Shown here: positions 40,101 through 54,366 of the stretch, one piece after another | Position numbering within the stretch: the stretch's first letter is position 1 | Layout of the letters: each line of letters opens with the position of its first letter | Source: Todiramphus chloris collaris | Taxonomy: Eukaryota > Chordata > Aves > Coraciiformes > Alcedinidae | Length of the DNA: 64,000 nt | Direction of reading: 5' to 3' | NCBI GenBank assembly: GCA_025345505.1 | Contig: JANVCC010000077.1 | Location: 145,800 to 209,799 of the forward strand | Translations under genes and position numbers: made by a program | Notes under the pieces: model-generated | What the model was told of the DNA's origin: nothing | What the model saw: the letters and a program-made list of their open reading frames with translations, nothing else | Databases searched by the model: none

Positions 40101-43100
40101 CTGTGGAGCTCAGACTGTTCTGATGGTTTGCTGCCCTCACTGTAGCCTTGTGGCTCTTCTGCTTGGCTTCTGCAGCTTTTCCTCTTCCAAGATCCCTCTC
40201 GTTCTTCCTCCTGTGGTGCTAAGGCAGCCTCTCTTGCTAATCAGACCTTGAGCTCTATTTTCTTCCCTCTGCCCAGCTGGTGTTGATGCTTCAACCCCCC
40301 TGGACACCAGTAAAAGCTCTTAAAGCCCCATACAACACCCACCTCCACCTGGTGCAGCTCCCCTGTAGCTCTAGTGACAAGTAAAAGGTTATTTTTAAAT
40401 GGTAAGATATTAAATAGACATTGCTGTTCTAACACCTGCTATATCTTTGTCTTCTCTGTGCCAAAGTCTTCGGTTATCTTGCATGGTGTGTCAGGGGACA
40501 GATATAAAATCTGCTGCTTGGCTTTGTCCATCTCCTGCAGCAGCAAGCCCCATACAGCTCTGAGCCTGAAGGTGGCATCTGATAGTTTTACAGGTGAACA
40601 GTTCATATGTTTTGATACTGGGTGTAAGTTTGGACTTTACAGGATCTAAGAGTATAGGCTAAATTTGCAGCAGAAGCAGATAATGAAAAAGGAGTTGGAG
40701 ATGTTGCAAATAGCTGTGTGGGCACGAGCAGAGCAGCAGCTGGGAGGACAGGCATATGCAGATCCCTCTAAGGTTTTCTCAGTGGGGACCTCTCATGTTG
40801 GAAGTGGTATTGGTGAGGCAGTGTTGTGCATTGTGTCTAGTTCTCCTCTCTGTTTTAACAGAAAAGGTGCCGTGTAGTTGGAAAAGATTGAGAAAAGAGT
40901 AATAAATGTGAAAAAATCCTGCAAATATGGAGCTATAGACAAAGCTTTAGTAAGATTAATCCACTTAAGAAATTTTTTTTTTAATAGCTTATCATAATGT
41001 ACAGGTACCAACAAGGGGAAGAAAGAGTTCAGAGCAAATAGCTTCTTTTTGTGTCTTTCTTTGCTAAGATTTCGAGCTGTGATTTCAAGTCTAATGCAGG
41101 TCGATCTTCTGCTAATAACGTGCAGATTTATAATGCTGAGAATAAAAGTTGGACTGTTTCTACCTAGGTATGAGGTGGATTAACAGCCACTGTCATCCTG
41201 AAAGCCAGACTCTTGCTGAAACTTTCAGACAGAAGTTATGGATTTTGTGTAGTAATTACTATATTAGATAGGAGGAAGTAGAATTATGGTATATTAATGG
41301 TCCTTTCCATACTTATAATCTGAATAAATGTGTAATGTGAGTGTTGTGCCTCCTAGAGAATAGGTGATGGCAGGAATTAATTGCTTCCTGAAACCAAACC
41401 GAATTTGTTTGCCTTTGCTAGTAACTTGGCCAAATAGACCTTATGCTCTGCCGGGAGCAAAGCTGAGCTCAGACTATGGCCTCCAGTTTTGTGCTGGTTA
41501 AGAGAGGAGTTGAACATGGCCTCTGTCTAGGCTAGAACCTGTCTGGCCTTGGTATGATGTGCAATGGTACTAGAAGAAACATCAAGTTTAGGTCAGGGCT
41601 CTTTGGCCAGAGGTGGCTGAACTTAGAAAAGCTTAGCTGCTTCTCCTTCCCATAACCACTCCCAGGCAGGAGCTGATATGCTGACCAGGACAGCAGGGCA
41701 GGCTTCACTCCCTGCCCCCAAATCCTTCCCTTAAACAAGATCCGGAGACCAACCGGCTGAAATGCAAGAGCATGCGTCCCAGGAGGGACCTATGCTTGAT
41801 ACAGTAGTGTTTATTTTCCTGCTTTATTTGAAAGATTGTTTTTTCCCCGCTAAAATAAAATAATAATAATAAAAAAATTAGCAGATCTTTCACTGAATAA
41901 ATGTAGTAGAGCTCCTTCTGAACTTTGGTGTCCAAAAGTTCATTTATGATCTTGCTGTATATATATTCCCAGATCTAGGGTTTTGACGCAGAAATAGTCT
42001 TCATTTGATAGAATGTTACAAATTCAAGTTTCAGAAATTATCCTCTTGAGCCATCTCCGTGGTCTTTGGCACCATGACAAGTCATTAGTCAATCCTGAAA
42101 TAGTCATCAAGCAGAGAAACAGTTTATTTTATATACTGTTTCTTAGAGAGTTAAATATTTCCACATATTCAAGCTCTGATTGGAGTCTTGGATTCTTTCC
42201 AAATGTTCAACCTGTAAAGATATTTGAGAACCCCAGGACTTAGGCTCTTTCCAAAAAATGATAGATTTCACTTGAATTTTCACAAATGGAAAACCACAAC
42301 TCCCCATAGCTGCAAAGAAGCAGCTGTCATACCAGGTATGGAGTATGAGAAAACACTTTCTAAAAGCTTCAGGGACTTCCCATTATCTGGAAGTTTTTAG
42401 TGCTCTTAAAATTTGTGAAGAAAACAGCATTTTTTTTCCGGCACAGCGTTGCCTCAGATAATCGGCTGCACCTGTTTGGAAGCGGAGCTTCACGTTGTTC
42501 CCTTGTACAGACCCTTGCACGTGTTTCTGTTAATTTTTCCTAGAAACTCAAGTGTCAACAAATCAAAGCCCCTTCGTTGCAGCTCCATGCAAAATCCCAC
42601 ACTGGTGCGTTTCTGAGCGCTTTGCCGTGGAAGGTCTGCGGTTCAAGTGACTCGGTCGGCTTCTGAGCTTTGAAGTTGAAATCCTGGGGTGTGGGGATCC
42701 AGGCAGAAAGACGTTGAAGAAATCAATAGCTCCATCTTAACAGCTCCAGATCTAAAGTTCTGCTTTTTGTTGTTGTTGCTCTTTTCATCAAGAAAGAGAT
42801 GACTTTCCAGTTCTGAAATGGGGATGGTAGTGATAATGGGCTTCTTTTGGGAAGGGTTAACTTTTGGTGTGATTCAGCACAGATGTGTGGTGAGAATTTG
42901 GGAAATGAGGAGTTAAGTCATGATGATGTAAATCATTGTTCTACACTTAAAATAATAGCGCTTGGGTAATTCTGATGTTGAGGCTTCTGCTTTTATTGGC
43001 TGAGAGGCTGCCAAAACATGTGTGTGTTGCTCTGAATTGGTAAATGATTCCTATTTATAGGACAGGTGTCTTCTGATGTCCTGAGTTCAGTCTGTTCCGT

Positions 43101-43396
43101 AATCCCAGATCCTGTTTCTGATCTACGTTTAATAATGTGTGACAGAAGAAGATAGGAACCTTGCGGACCAAATCAGGCTAGGAATGTTTTGAATTTAGCT
43201 CTGCCCAGCTCTGTCAGCTTGTTATGCGGGGTATCTTTCCATAAAGGACTTGTCCTTTTAAAATTCATTTTTGGACTTATCTTTTCTTTCTGAAACACAT
43301 TGTCTTTTGACTCGTTTACATGCAGCCTTCAGGCTGCTAAGCATGCCAGCCTCTTTTCTTTGCACCAACTAAAGAAGGAAAATGCTTTCTTACATA

Positions 43397-43425
43397 CATA
43401 TATATATATTTTTTTTTTTTTTTTA
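43397..43425. repeat. AT microsatellite fused to poly-T
   Basis: An ATAT array runs directly into a T run of about 16 nt. Confidence 0.8.
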
Positions 43426-46400
43426 ATGCTGTTTTTCTAATGCAGGAGCTGCAGTGGGGCAGGGCTACAAGGGACGTACATGGTGGTAGGAGCAGAGCTG
43501 TGCAAATAAACCCTTGTGTTTCCACCAACATCTAAATTAACCTTCAGTATAGCTGTTGGTTTGGGCTATGCAGTATCATCAAACAAAGGGTCGGATTAGT
43601 TGCAGTTAGTTATTCAACTGTCAAAATTATTCTTTCCTGTTATCTTGCAAGCTGATGGTGGAAATGAGGACGGACCCAGTTATTGTGATGCTGGTGCTTT
43701 TGCTCTGGTCATTGTACCACACTTTAATTATTAAAATAAAAAGCCCCCCCAGAGCTTGAAATGAATGTAGAATCAACAGAGCTGTTTCATAAGGGGAAAG
43801 CAAAAATATGACAAAGCTCCTCTTCTACAGAGGAGTACAGGTCTTGGAGCTGGGGGTTCCAAAGAGGCACAGGCTGTTTGGAGGAGAGGAGAAATGCAGG
43901 TTCACAGACAGAAGCTCTTGAGATGCCCAATTAAAGTGAAAAGGTTCAGCTGCAGTACCAGGGACCAGGGTAGAGGGAGGTGGGAATGGGGGTCCCTCCT
44001 GTGCCTGCTGCACCATCACCCTCTGCTCTGGGTCCTGCAGAGCCAGGGTCTGTTGTGGTGTGTCTGGCTGTGGTGTGGGATGGCAGAAGCACTGAGGAGT
44101 CCCAAGCAAGCATGCTGTTGTGGGGTGGGTCAGCAGAGCAGTTTGCAAGGAGCAGCCTTGCTGTCAGGAGAGTGCAGAGGATACCATTGTGCCAGAAAAA
44201 GAACTGGGTCTGGGGGGAGGTGGAGGGGACCATGAGAACTGGATGGGAGGTTTGGCTCTTTTTCAAGCAGTTCCTGAAGCCAGATTAGTCCTTTTCGCCA
44301 GCTGGTGTGAGATGTTAGGTTTGTGTTATTTCTGGCAGCCCCACGAGGACTGGGAGTAACTCCATGCTTCTTGTTTCTCTTTGCAAGGACAGGATAGTCC
44401 AGAAGCAGCACAAGGTTTTTGTTCCTGTCCCCGAGAAATGAGAGTGCTGATTTGACCTCAGAAGATGTGAGGAGAAGGGCCCAGACTGCTGTGTCTGTCT
44501 TTCACCTCTGATGCCACCAGCTTCCTCTGCTGGCTGCACCTCCTGGGCTACTCTGTTCTTCACATGATTATTTATGCAGGTTTCCCCAAGATCTGCCCTC
44601 TTGTTTGTCACTGTCCAGCCAAACCTGAGAAATTCAAGCGTGTCCTGGTCTTGCATTCTGCCTTGCGTGCACAGAGGCTCTGACGGGACTGCCCATGTCT
44701 GAGAAGCCCAGATGTGTCCACAGATGCAAGAATCCTGAAGGGCTGCCAAATGTCTGGAAATGTAGGATATGCCCACATGCATAGGAGCCCTGAGCTGCTG
44801 CTTGTCTGGAAATCACTGATAATTTTATGTACAAGGGATTGGACACTTGGAGTTTTGGATGGGCCAGCTGTACATGTGTTATGCAATTGCTTTTAGTGCA
44901 CTTGAAGGAAATGCAAGATAGCGAAGAGCAGTTGGTCTGTGTGTCTGAGCCTAGTCTGTCCCCAGAGGTTTTGGATTAGGTTTGTTGCACATGCACAGAC
45001 TGCTCTGTACAAGCATGCATACTTTGGAAATCCCTGCCAGACTGTCCTAGTCCTTTTTGGTCCCTTCCTAGATGGGGATATTTTCCATGAGGATCAGTAG
45101 GAAGGACCTTGTGTTGTGGTCTTGCTTGTATTTGTTCTGTACCTAAAATTCCTTTTTCTGCTTGAGCTTTATACTTCCTTGCTGAGCTTCTCCACCTGCT
45201 TTCTGCATAGGTCCCTGCAGGGATCTGCATCTTCCCACTCCTGTTTGAAGCAGAGGATGAGGGACATGGTGACTCTAACTATGTCTGGCATGCTGCTCGC
45301 TTGCATTGGGGACAGTTCCCAGATTTTTGTGACAGGCTGGAGGAGGAAGGGGAGGAAGGACTAATAGCTTTCTCTCCTAGATCCAAGCAAAATGCAAGCA
45401 AAGTAACCAGATTTTTTTTTCCTGTGGAACTTCTTCACTTCACATTTACAGGGTAATGGTATTTGGTCCTTGCTTTGGAAGCAAGCAGACCTGCTTTTCC
45501 ATAGCTGCTGTTGTGTGATGGTTGGTGCGTTCCTTCCAACTTCCTGAGACCTCTTGGGTGACATGCCTTGAGCGTGGCCAGAGCAGAAGCTGCCTCATTC
45601 CCTGAGTCCCTCTTCTAAGGTGACTGAACTCCTGATATACTCCCTTTTTCTTCTGGAAAATAGATTTGTTCTGGCATTCACCCTTGTCCACACACTCCCC
45701 CTAGTGAATTCCAGGGCTAAAAAAAAAGATGTAGGCTTTCCGTGAGAGCTGCTTTGCTTGTCGTTTAATGATTCCACCTCTGAACTGGGACCCTGCTGCT
45801 TCAATGGCTGCCTTGACAATATCTCATTTGTCTCTTATTCTTTTATTTAGCTTTTCCTACATTTTTTGCACATTCTGTAGATTCTCCTGCATTCCAAGTG
45901 TCTTATATTTTCATGCTTCCTTTTATCTCTCTATTCATCTATCCCATTATAGACAACAGAAATGCTAAGTCTACATAATCTGTAGAAAGCATGAACTGGG
46001 TTGTTAGACATTTTCCAAACATTACACTTCATGGAAATATTTTCCTGTAAGATGTAGAAATGAAACAGCTGTCTCCCACTCTCTCCTGAACTGTTCCTGT
46101 GCAGGCTCTCCTGCTCTTTGAATGTACAGCATCATCCCTTGGACAAGTGACCAATGGCCAACTTCAAGCAGTTGTATTTATGATGTGCCAGGCAGCTGTG
46201 AACATGATGGTGTTTATATGCTAGTCAGATCTATATGGGATTAACATGCTGCAAGATCTGGCTCTAAGGTTTCCAGAGTAAGGAACGTTTCACCTGCAGA
46301 ATTGTCAGTAGGAAATTTGGCACAAGCCGTGGTTGACGGCTCACTGCAGACTGTGGGACAAGCAATGATGCTCTGCATTTGTGCATCCTTCTTCCTCCTG

Positions 46401-46844
46401 TTTGTCTCTGTCCTTCTGGCTTTATGCTTGGTCAAATGGTAAAATCTCTTCAGCTCCTGCCAGAACTGGAATACTGGCATCAGGAATGAAAGATGTAGGT
46501 GCCTCATGTAACACAGCTTGCTGGAAGACAGTGGGCATCTGGCTTTTATCCTTCTCTCCCTGCTTTGTTAGGTGGCATCACCTCTCAGCTGGCCTGCCAT
46601 GGATGGCTGGAATGTGGGATGATGGCTTAAAACCCTGACATGGTACCTACTCATGTGGGCATGGTTCAGACACCCCCTTCTGATGTAATTGCTTATTCTG
46701 CCTGTGTGTTGTCTAACATGATGGCACATGGTGGCAGATTGCTGGAGGGTAATTATTTCTTGATTCTGATGGGAATTTATGGGAAGCTTAATGCATCAAT
46801 GGAGTTGATGAACTGGAAAGGTTAATCGGTGGGCGGGGAGTGGG

Positions 46845-46925
46845 AAACAAACAAACCAACAAAAAAAAACCCACCAAAAAACTACACCAAAACAAACAAC
46901 AAAAAAACCCTCAGCAAAACAAAAG
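46845..46925. repeat. A-rich / CAAA low-complexity tract
   Basis: Degenerate CAAAC and CAAAA units with A runs of up to nine; no coding signal. Confidence 0.8.
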
Positions 46926-49900
46926 CACACAGCAAAAATAACAGGGCTGAAGCAAGCAATCTTTCCCCTTCCACATGGAGATGTGAACACCAGGCTTTTT
47001 GGACAGAAGTGTGAACATTGGTGTTAGCGTGGGCTAGCAGTGAGTAGGCTCCTGAGCAGATGATGGAAGAGGAGAGAAATAGTGAAATTTGTATGTTGCC
47101 GTCTCCAAACTGAGCACCCGGAAAAAGAGTAGGAGAGACCAGAAATTATTTGAAGATTTGCTCCCCTTCAGTGTTTTACTGGAACTGAGCAAGCAGATAG
47201 TCATAGGCTGTATTCCAAGCTGAGGTTATTTCTTCAGATCATGTTCTGGCAAAGCGTTTTTGGCTACAGCCCATCTTCAACCTGAATGACTGGGTGATAC
47301 CACAGGGAAGAAGTCAGCTAACAGCAAATCATGGATCTATATTGCAGGCAGTTGTTGCCTGTGCATCTGCTATGCTACCTTCTTTATAACTCTCGTTATT
47401 GTAATCCAGTGCTTTTGTCTTTGACCTTGATGGGATAAAGCAGAACTACTCTTACCCTTAAATGCTGCCCCATGAGAAGCATGGTGCCTATGTGCACCGG
47501 CAGGAAGGGTGCTCTGTTCCATGGGAGGACTGAATTGCTGCAGAGGTGTCTGGGCAGTCTCTCAGCATGTGCCACACAAGTGTGCCATGGGGATCTCGCA
47601 GTTTGGGAGCTACTCTTCTATGTGTGCTGATGAGTCACACGTCAATCTGGGGAATAGCAAAGACTTCAAATGGGAGCACATCTGGACATGCACAGAGCAC
47701 ATCTGGAGTGTCAAGAGTTGCTGCACGTTTGCCGCATCCCTGTATTGTGTGTGCACCAAACAGCTTTCTACCCTTTGTGTACTCTCTGGGGGAACCTCTA
47801 TCATAATTACATAAAATAACATTTGGGAAACACATTCCCTTCTCTGTTTCCATGGCAAGGCTTTGTTTGTGCATCAGCGTGAGCAGCAAGGTTGTTGCAC
47901 TAGAGGATGAGCTTTGTCAGGACTTGGTACAAGTACTTCAAGGTTGAATAGCTGGTTATGTTGCCTGTGGGTTGTCCAAAGCTCAGGTATCCAGTGATGT
48001 CTCAGAGAAATGTTTATCACTGTGTTTTGTTGGGTAGTCTGGAGGGCCTTTCATATCTTTGCCAAGTGTTGGTCTGTCATATTTGTTTTTCCAGGCTTGA
48101 TACAGCACTTGGCACAGCAGCCCTACATCCTTTGCCATTGTAAAGACTCCAGAGAGATTCCCTGGGGTGTGACTGTCCTCTAGAAGAGGGATTTGAGGGT
48201 TGCCCACTCTATCAATGTCCACATGGACAATGCACAGGAAAAAAATCGGGGTATGTACGGGCACCAAATTCTTCAAAATGTGCTGTCCGTGTGCTCTTTG
48301 AGCACCTTTCATCCTTTTCTTCTGCTTTGGAATCTTGATTTCTTAGAGTGGGAAGAAATAATGGATATGGGATACTCCTTTTTCAATTATGTCTGGCTAG
48401 ATGGGTTGATGACAATGGCTTCTTGTACAGTTGGCCACCTATCTGGAGCAATGGTGGGGGTTTACGCTGCCCTGTGTGTACAGATAGACAGAACTTCTCA
48501 AAGTGCACTGGGTACGCTGACATCCCTGTCTTGGCAAGAGGGCAACTCTTGACCTTGTAGCACTTGCCAGTGGCAGTTATGTTGTTGCCAAGCGCATGCT
48601 GCCCTGTTACGGTGAGGGGAGCGCTCTCCCAAGGCCACGGTGGCCAGGAGCAGGGGGAGCCTGAAACAAGATGGGTAGCGCTTTCGTTTGTACGTTGTCT
48701 GATGCAAAGTGATCACGTCTGTAAATGGGCACAGTTTGGTTTTCATTAGAGGAAAATAAAATACTTTTTGAAGCTTATAGGTAGAGACAGGAAAACTCAG
48801 AAGAGGCAGTAGAGTTCTGGAAAGCCTCTGGAAGCAAATGTCCCATGTGTTCAGCACAGCTTGTATGCATGAACATCAGAGCTTGTTTGACAGGGGATCA
48901 AATAAGTCCTTGCAGGGAGGTGACACTAAAGACAGATTTTATACTGAGATTAAAATACATTATTGGATTTGAACAAAACTACTGTTAACTACTATTTAAA
49001 AAGAAATTCACAACTTCCTTGATCTTACATTGACTTTGTAAATAATGAGAGGGTGGGGGGGAGGAAGTGCAACAAATATAATAAAAATTTAAAACCAATA
49101 TTTCACCATTAAAGTTTCAGGTCATTTAGGAACACTACTTTGAGTTCTTTGCTTCCTATATAACAAAAAAATACCCTTCCTTCTGTATCTGTTTCATGAT
49201 GGGAAAGTTTGTAATTCACCTTATCTCTGTAGGTATCAGAATCATCACATATGGCATTGCCTTAATGGCTCTTTTCTTGCAATTTCCTGGATTGCCTGCA
49301 ATGTCTTTGTTGAAGCAAAGTGTATTCAACCACTGGAGAGACTTGTAAGAGAGCTAAATTAATCCTTTTCTCCTGAGCTTTGCAATATAGGTTAAACTAA
49401 CACATGGTACTCATGGATGTTATAAGCTCAGACATCCACATAAAATGGAGGCTACTGAATTAAGAAATAACTGCTGTTCATTGTTTCAGCAGCTTATTAT
49501 AATTATCTCCTTATTTTCTTTGTGATTTTGTCAGGCAGAAATAATCAGAAAATGGAAAAGGAGTTTAATATTTCAATACCTGTGTTACTGCTTGTGCAAA
49601 GCTCAAAGTTTCTTCAACAGCCAAATAATGCAAAGGGAGAGCCCAACTTGAGAATGCATAACATAAAGCACACTAACTTACTGGAAACCCGGGTACAAGA
49701 GTTTTTCTTCAATATGCATAGCCAACCTCCATTTCCACTGCTCTTGGTGAACACTATTTGCACTTAAAGAAAAATAAATATGTACATTTTGTGATAGGAG
49801 TGTACGGCAGACTTCTTAAAATCAAGTGTTAGTGTTGAGCAGATCAGGTCCCTAGTCCAGAGTGAGGGTTTTGTGATATAAAAGAAATAGTCTGGAGAAT

Positions 49901-52900
49901 GAAAAGACTTCTGTTACACTCCAGCTGTGGCAGCCCTTTTATTTCTCTAGTGCAGTGTGACTATCTTAGCTTCCATGTCATGAAATTTATGGTGAGTGTT
50001 GTTGACAGACTGCTGGGTGGAGAGCCTGAAATGTTCTATCAAGTGCATCTTGCATGTTGATGCTGCAGTTAGTGATTGGAGTGACTGTCCTCTGGGCGCT
50101 AAGGGCCATCAGGAGCAGAGAGCTGGGTGAGCTATTCTGGCTGGTACTGTGCTGAGTCCAGTTTGGGATGACTTCAGCACACTGTGGAAAATCCTGTTTC
50201 TGCTGAAGATGAACATGTGGGATATAATAAACCTGTTGTTCTGGGCACTCACCATGACAGGAGTATTGCTAAGAAAGGATGGAGACCTGTGGCTTTGCCA
50301 TGAAATGCAGCAACTCATGCCAGAAGTGAGCTGAGGGCAGGTGCAGTAAAACACTCTCCTCTTCCTCCTACATCTTCCATGGCTCCTTGGCATGTCTGAG
50401 ACTGTTTGAAGTTCAAGAGACATTAGATATTTTTTCCCTGTTTGTTCCTCTGTGTGGCTTTTCTCCTGCATTACAGAAGGAAGTTGCTCAAGAGACAGTA
50501 AGAAGTCCATTTGCTCGGTGACTCTAGCCCAAGCACAGCTGGGGAACTAGAATTGCTACAGAAGTTACTTCATATGTTGGTCTCTTCAGCCCATATATTT
50601 AATCTTTAGGGGACTCATGTCCTGTGACGAGTCAACCAGATTTCTGTGATTCTGTAAGTCAAAGCCTCACCTCTCTTGAGACTCAACACCATGGTCTGGA
50701 GCTGCAGATCTGCCATCAGAAGTGCTTGTGATGTACAGTCTGAGAAGCAAAAGCTGCTTCCTGTGAGTAGAGTATTGAACAGAGGGGCTTTGCATTTTGG
50801 CTGCAGCTCTCCCACTGCAGAAGAGAGGTGTTAGGTGGTTGTGAGGTTGAAAACTACCCTGGGGGGGAGCCCAGGAGCAAAAACCTGCACAGGCATGGCA
50901 GGGTCTTCTTCCTGGCTAGCTCCCTGGCCTTGGCCAAACCAAGCAGTGCATCATCAGTGCTTCTGGACAAGTTGCTCTGGTCTTGGGAAGGTGTCTCCAG
51001 GGCTGGTGCAAGACAAACGGTCCCTCCTTTTCCTCCTCTAACCCTAGAACTGCATGTATCCATGTGACTTATGTGACTTGGGATTTTAGCTTGTGTTCAC
51101 TCTGCAGAGTGCCTGATGGCTTCTCTGGTTGCCTTGGTGCTTGCCTTAGCACATTGTTCTTGCTGCTGACAGTTGGGCTGGCAATGGTTTTATTTTTTTA
51201 GCAGGAAGACAGTGGTGAGAAAGAGGTGTTGTGCTGTGCAGTGCTGGTGCTGCTGTCTGGGCTTCCTGACCCTGGGCAGGCAATTCCCACCTGCATTGCA
51301 CTGCTCAATGGGAAGTGCAGAGACAGGGAAGTGTGTTAAGGGGTCAGGAACCAAACAGGTTGGAGATGTTTGGAGTGTTTCTGCAGGGGTTGGAGACAGG
51401 TAAAAATCTGCCTCCCTCATCTCTGGGAGACATCAGGTTGCTACTACCTGTGAGAGGCAACTCATCTCGAGTTGAATCAAGGTGAAAGCTGAGGGAGGTG
51501 AAGGCAGCTCTTTGGATGATGTGGGGATACAGTTACTGCTCTACAAAAGCTTAATTGCCTGTAGGTTACACGCAGGTTTCTGCAAACAGGAAAGAAAGGA
51601 GGAGAGGGGCTTGCCAGAGGCTTGTTCCCATCAATTTGGTTTTACTTTGTGGCTCTTTGAGGGAGGATGGAGCAGGAAAATGAGCCGGATCTTACGCAAG
51701 CCTGTGCAGATCAGCAGCTTCCACTGAAGCTGGGAAGAATTCTCCAGCTCCCAGTGGGCAAGAGATATCTGTGTGAGAGGGGCTCACATGGGCTTTACTG
51801 CTGAAGACACATCTTGAAGTAATATGTGGCTCTTGATGACACCTCCTCAACACTTAGTAAATTTGACCTCTTCTTTCATGTTCCATTATTATACCTCATA
51901 TGGGTGCACAGGCAGCCAGCACGCTGAATTCAAATTTTACGTTTTTCAGGCAAGGAACATGTGCTCTCTCAAATTGAATGATGGTGCTACCAATGACTGG
52001 CTCCACTTCCCATCGTCTGGGAGGTGGGAGGTCAGTTGACAGGAAATCTCATTCTCTGTCATCCAGGAGAATTGCCATCCTTCACACAAAGGCAGGTTTG
52101 GTTTGGGTTAAAGCCCTGCATGTGCTGAGCAGCACAGGTGCTCAGCTCCTCCTAGAAGCACTTAGCCTTAAGTACAACGTACTCATCCTTGGTGTTGTTA
52201 AATAGCTTTTATAAACACTATGAGAAAGTGCTCTGATTATACATGACCTTCCGCCCCTGCTTAGTGTTGTCTCATTAATCTATCAGGTGAATAATTCTGT
52301 TTTCGGATCAGAGCAAAAATAGAAATTGCACAAAGAAACATATTTAATATATTAAACCAACTTGTTCTTAATATATATATAAAAAATTATTTGCCATTCA
52401 TTTCTTTCATTTTGTGTTGAGTATTTGCAGGCCAACATTGGAAACAGGTTGGTAATTTGGTCCTCCTTAATTTTGGCACCTGTAGCTATTTTAGAACTAC
52501 AGTCTGTTTTCTGTGGCTTTACTGCTCTGTAATTCAATACCCTTTTAGGAGCTTAGTGCTGCCATTAGCAGCAAATTGGCCCCTATTCTGAATAAAACTC
52601 TTTATTGCATTTGTTTGCTTAATTTTTATTAGAGAAGGGCTGCCCAACAACCACAGGGAATGAATTTCCTAGGAGGTACAGGGGCAGTGCCTGAAAACCC
52701 TTTCCTGTATGAGGGTGTGAGCAGGAAAGCCCAAGTTACTCTGGGGATCTACAGGATGCAGATGGTTAACTCTGGGCTTTCAGTACCCAAGCTGACAGTG
52801 GTGGTAGCATCTTCTCACTAGTCCCTCTCAGCACCTCTGGGTGCTTCATTACCAAATCTGTGCACAGCTGAGGGCTCAAAGTCCTGTATAGACTTTTTCC

Positions 52901-53669
52901 TCTGCTGATGTATTCTTTCGGTTTTACTTTGCAACATTTTTTTTCCCCCTGAAAAGATAGTTATTGAAACTTGAATTCCTTCACCCTTTGTGTTGACCCT
53001 TTTCTTTGCTAGTGTAGCTTGTCGGGTTTTTCCTTTCTCTGTGTTTGTGTTAGCAGGGGAAGGATGAGGGCTGGAACCAGGGCTGCAAGGAGAGAAGGTC
53101 ATGATGTCTGTGTCCCTTTGTCTTGAGAACTCATGATCACTAGAGTAGTGGTTTGCTCCCAGGGCTGTGTGGACAAGAGGAGAGCCCCTTAAGCACCAGC
53201 CAGCCCATGTCCCCTGTTGCCTGGCCTGGGGCCACTGGGTTGCCTGACCTGGGCTGGTGCCAATACATGTAGCTGGGTGTGGAGGGATGCTCTAAGAGGG
53301 AGCTTGCTCCTTCTGATGTGTTTTGGAAAGGAGCTGCCTAGTCCTCCTGCATCCTTCCTGGTGGCCTTGGCCCCCATCTCCTGGGCTAGCTCTGCACTAG
53401 AGTTAGGAGAAGATGCTCAGCTGTTCAGTCTCCATCTCCTTGTAAAAGACATTAGTGCAGGAGGTCGGTAGGAGCGGCTCACACTACCACTGCCCTAGGA
53501 TGCCACCCAGCATGTCTCTGTCCCACTGCTGTAGGCCAGCAGATTGCAGCAGTGGTCTCCTTAAGCACCTTTGCCTCAGGATGATGGGATGAACTGGGAG
53601 CAATCAAATCTAGGGGAGTTCCACCACCCCAGCCTGTGAACCCTTTGCTCAAAGTTTCAGATCTTTAAC

Positions 53670-53686
53670 GCACACACACACACACA
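53670..53686. repeat. CA dinucleotide microsatellite
   Basis: About eight CA units in a row, followed by AAAAC. It is short but could be polymorphic. Confidence 0.85.
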
Positions 53687-54275
53687 AAACTAAATCTTGT
53701 TCAAGCAGACATCTGACTATGTAGAATGTCATAGGTGGGTGTTGCATGCTCAGACTGCTGCTGAGTGCCTCCAGCACAGCAAAATGCTCAGACTTTCTAC
53801 TTTCCAGTATCCCTGGTTGCTTAGAGAGAGGGGGGAAAAAAACCCCCACAACCTTAACCCCCTATGCAGTGAAGTGCTTGTTATGTAGTTACTGCTCCAG
53901 CCTTCTGCTTCCATCAGTTTTTCTCTTTGCTGTGGAGACCTAGGTCTATGCTGCTCCTTTAAGGTCCTGAGTTAGGGTTCTGCTGCAGAAGTTTGCATGT
54001 AGTCCTGAACATTTGTGTAATTTCATTTCTCTTGCTTCTGTAATGAAAGGTAGTCCCAGACAGTATATCCAAAACCTTCTGTGGAAAGCTGCAGAAATGA
54101 GTCATACGAAAGTTAGAGAATACCCAGGCCGGTGCGACCTTAATTCAGTTCCCTTGCATGTATGCATTACAAGAGTATGCGATCATGTAATTAAAAACTA
54201 TTGCCTTGGCAGGACCTTGGCTTGTTTCTTGCACAGAATAAGATAGAGGGCTGCAAGAAGAGAGGGAATGTTTCC

Positions 54276-54366
54276 TCGTAGTTAAGGCACTGGTGGGGGA
54301 TGTGGGAGAACTGGATCCTAACGCTGGCGCTGTCACAGGGTTCCTGTGTGATGCTGGGCAGAGCTG
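54276..54366 (+). mobile_element. MIR/CORE-SINE-like relic (plus orientation)
   Basis: The order TAGTTAAGGCACTGG, GATGTGGGAGAACTGGATCC, then CTGTCACAGGGTTCCTGTGTG and GATGCTGGGCA follows the layout of amniote tRNA-derived CORE-SINEs: a tRNA-like head with A- and B-box remnants, followed by a core. It is diverged and lacks a clear 3' tail. Confidence 0.6.

Noticed and set aside
49522-49767. Plus-strand frame of 81 codons as an HPSE2 alternative exon
   Set aside because: It starts near a TTTGTCAG acceptor-like site, but the peptide does not resemble any part of heparanase and no matching donor was evident.
54276-54366. A functional tRNA gene
   Set aside because: Box A/B-like remnants are present but no cloverleaf or anticodon arm can be drawn; it fits a SINE head.
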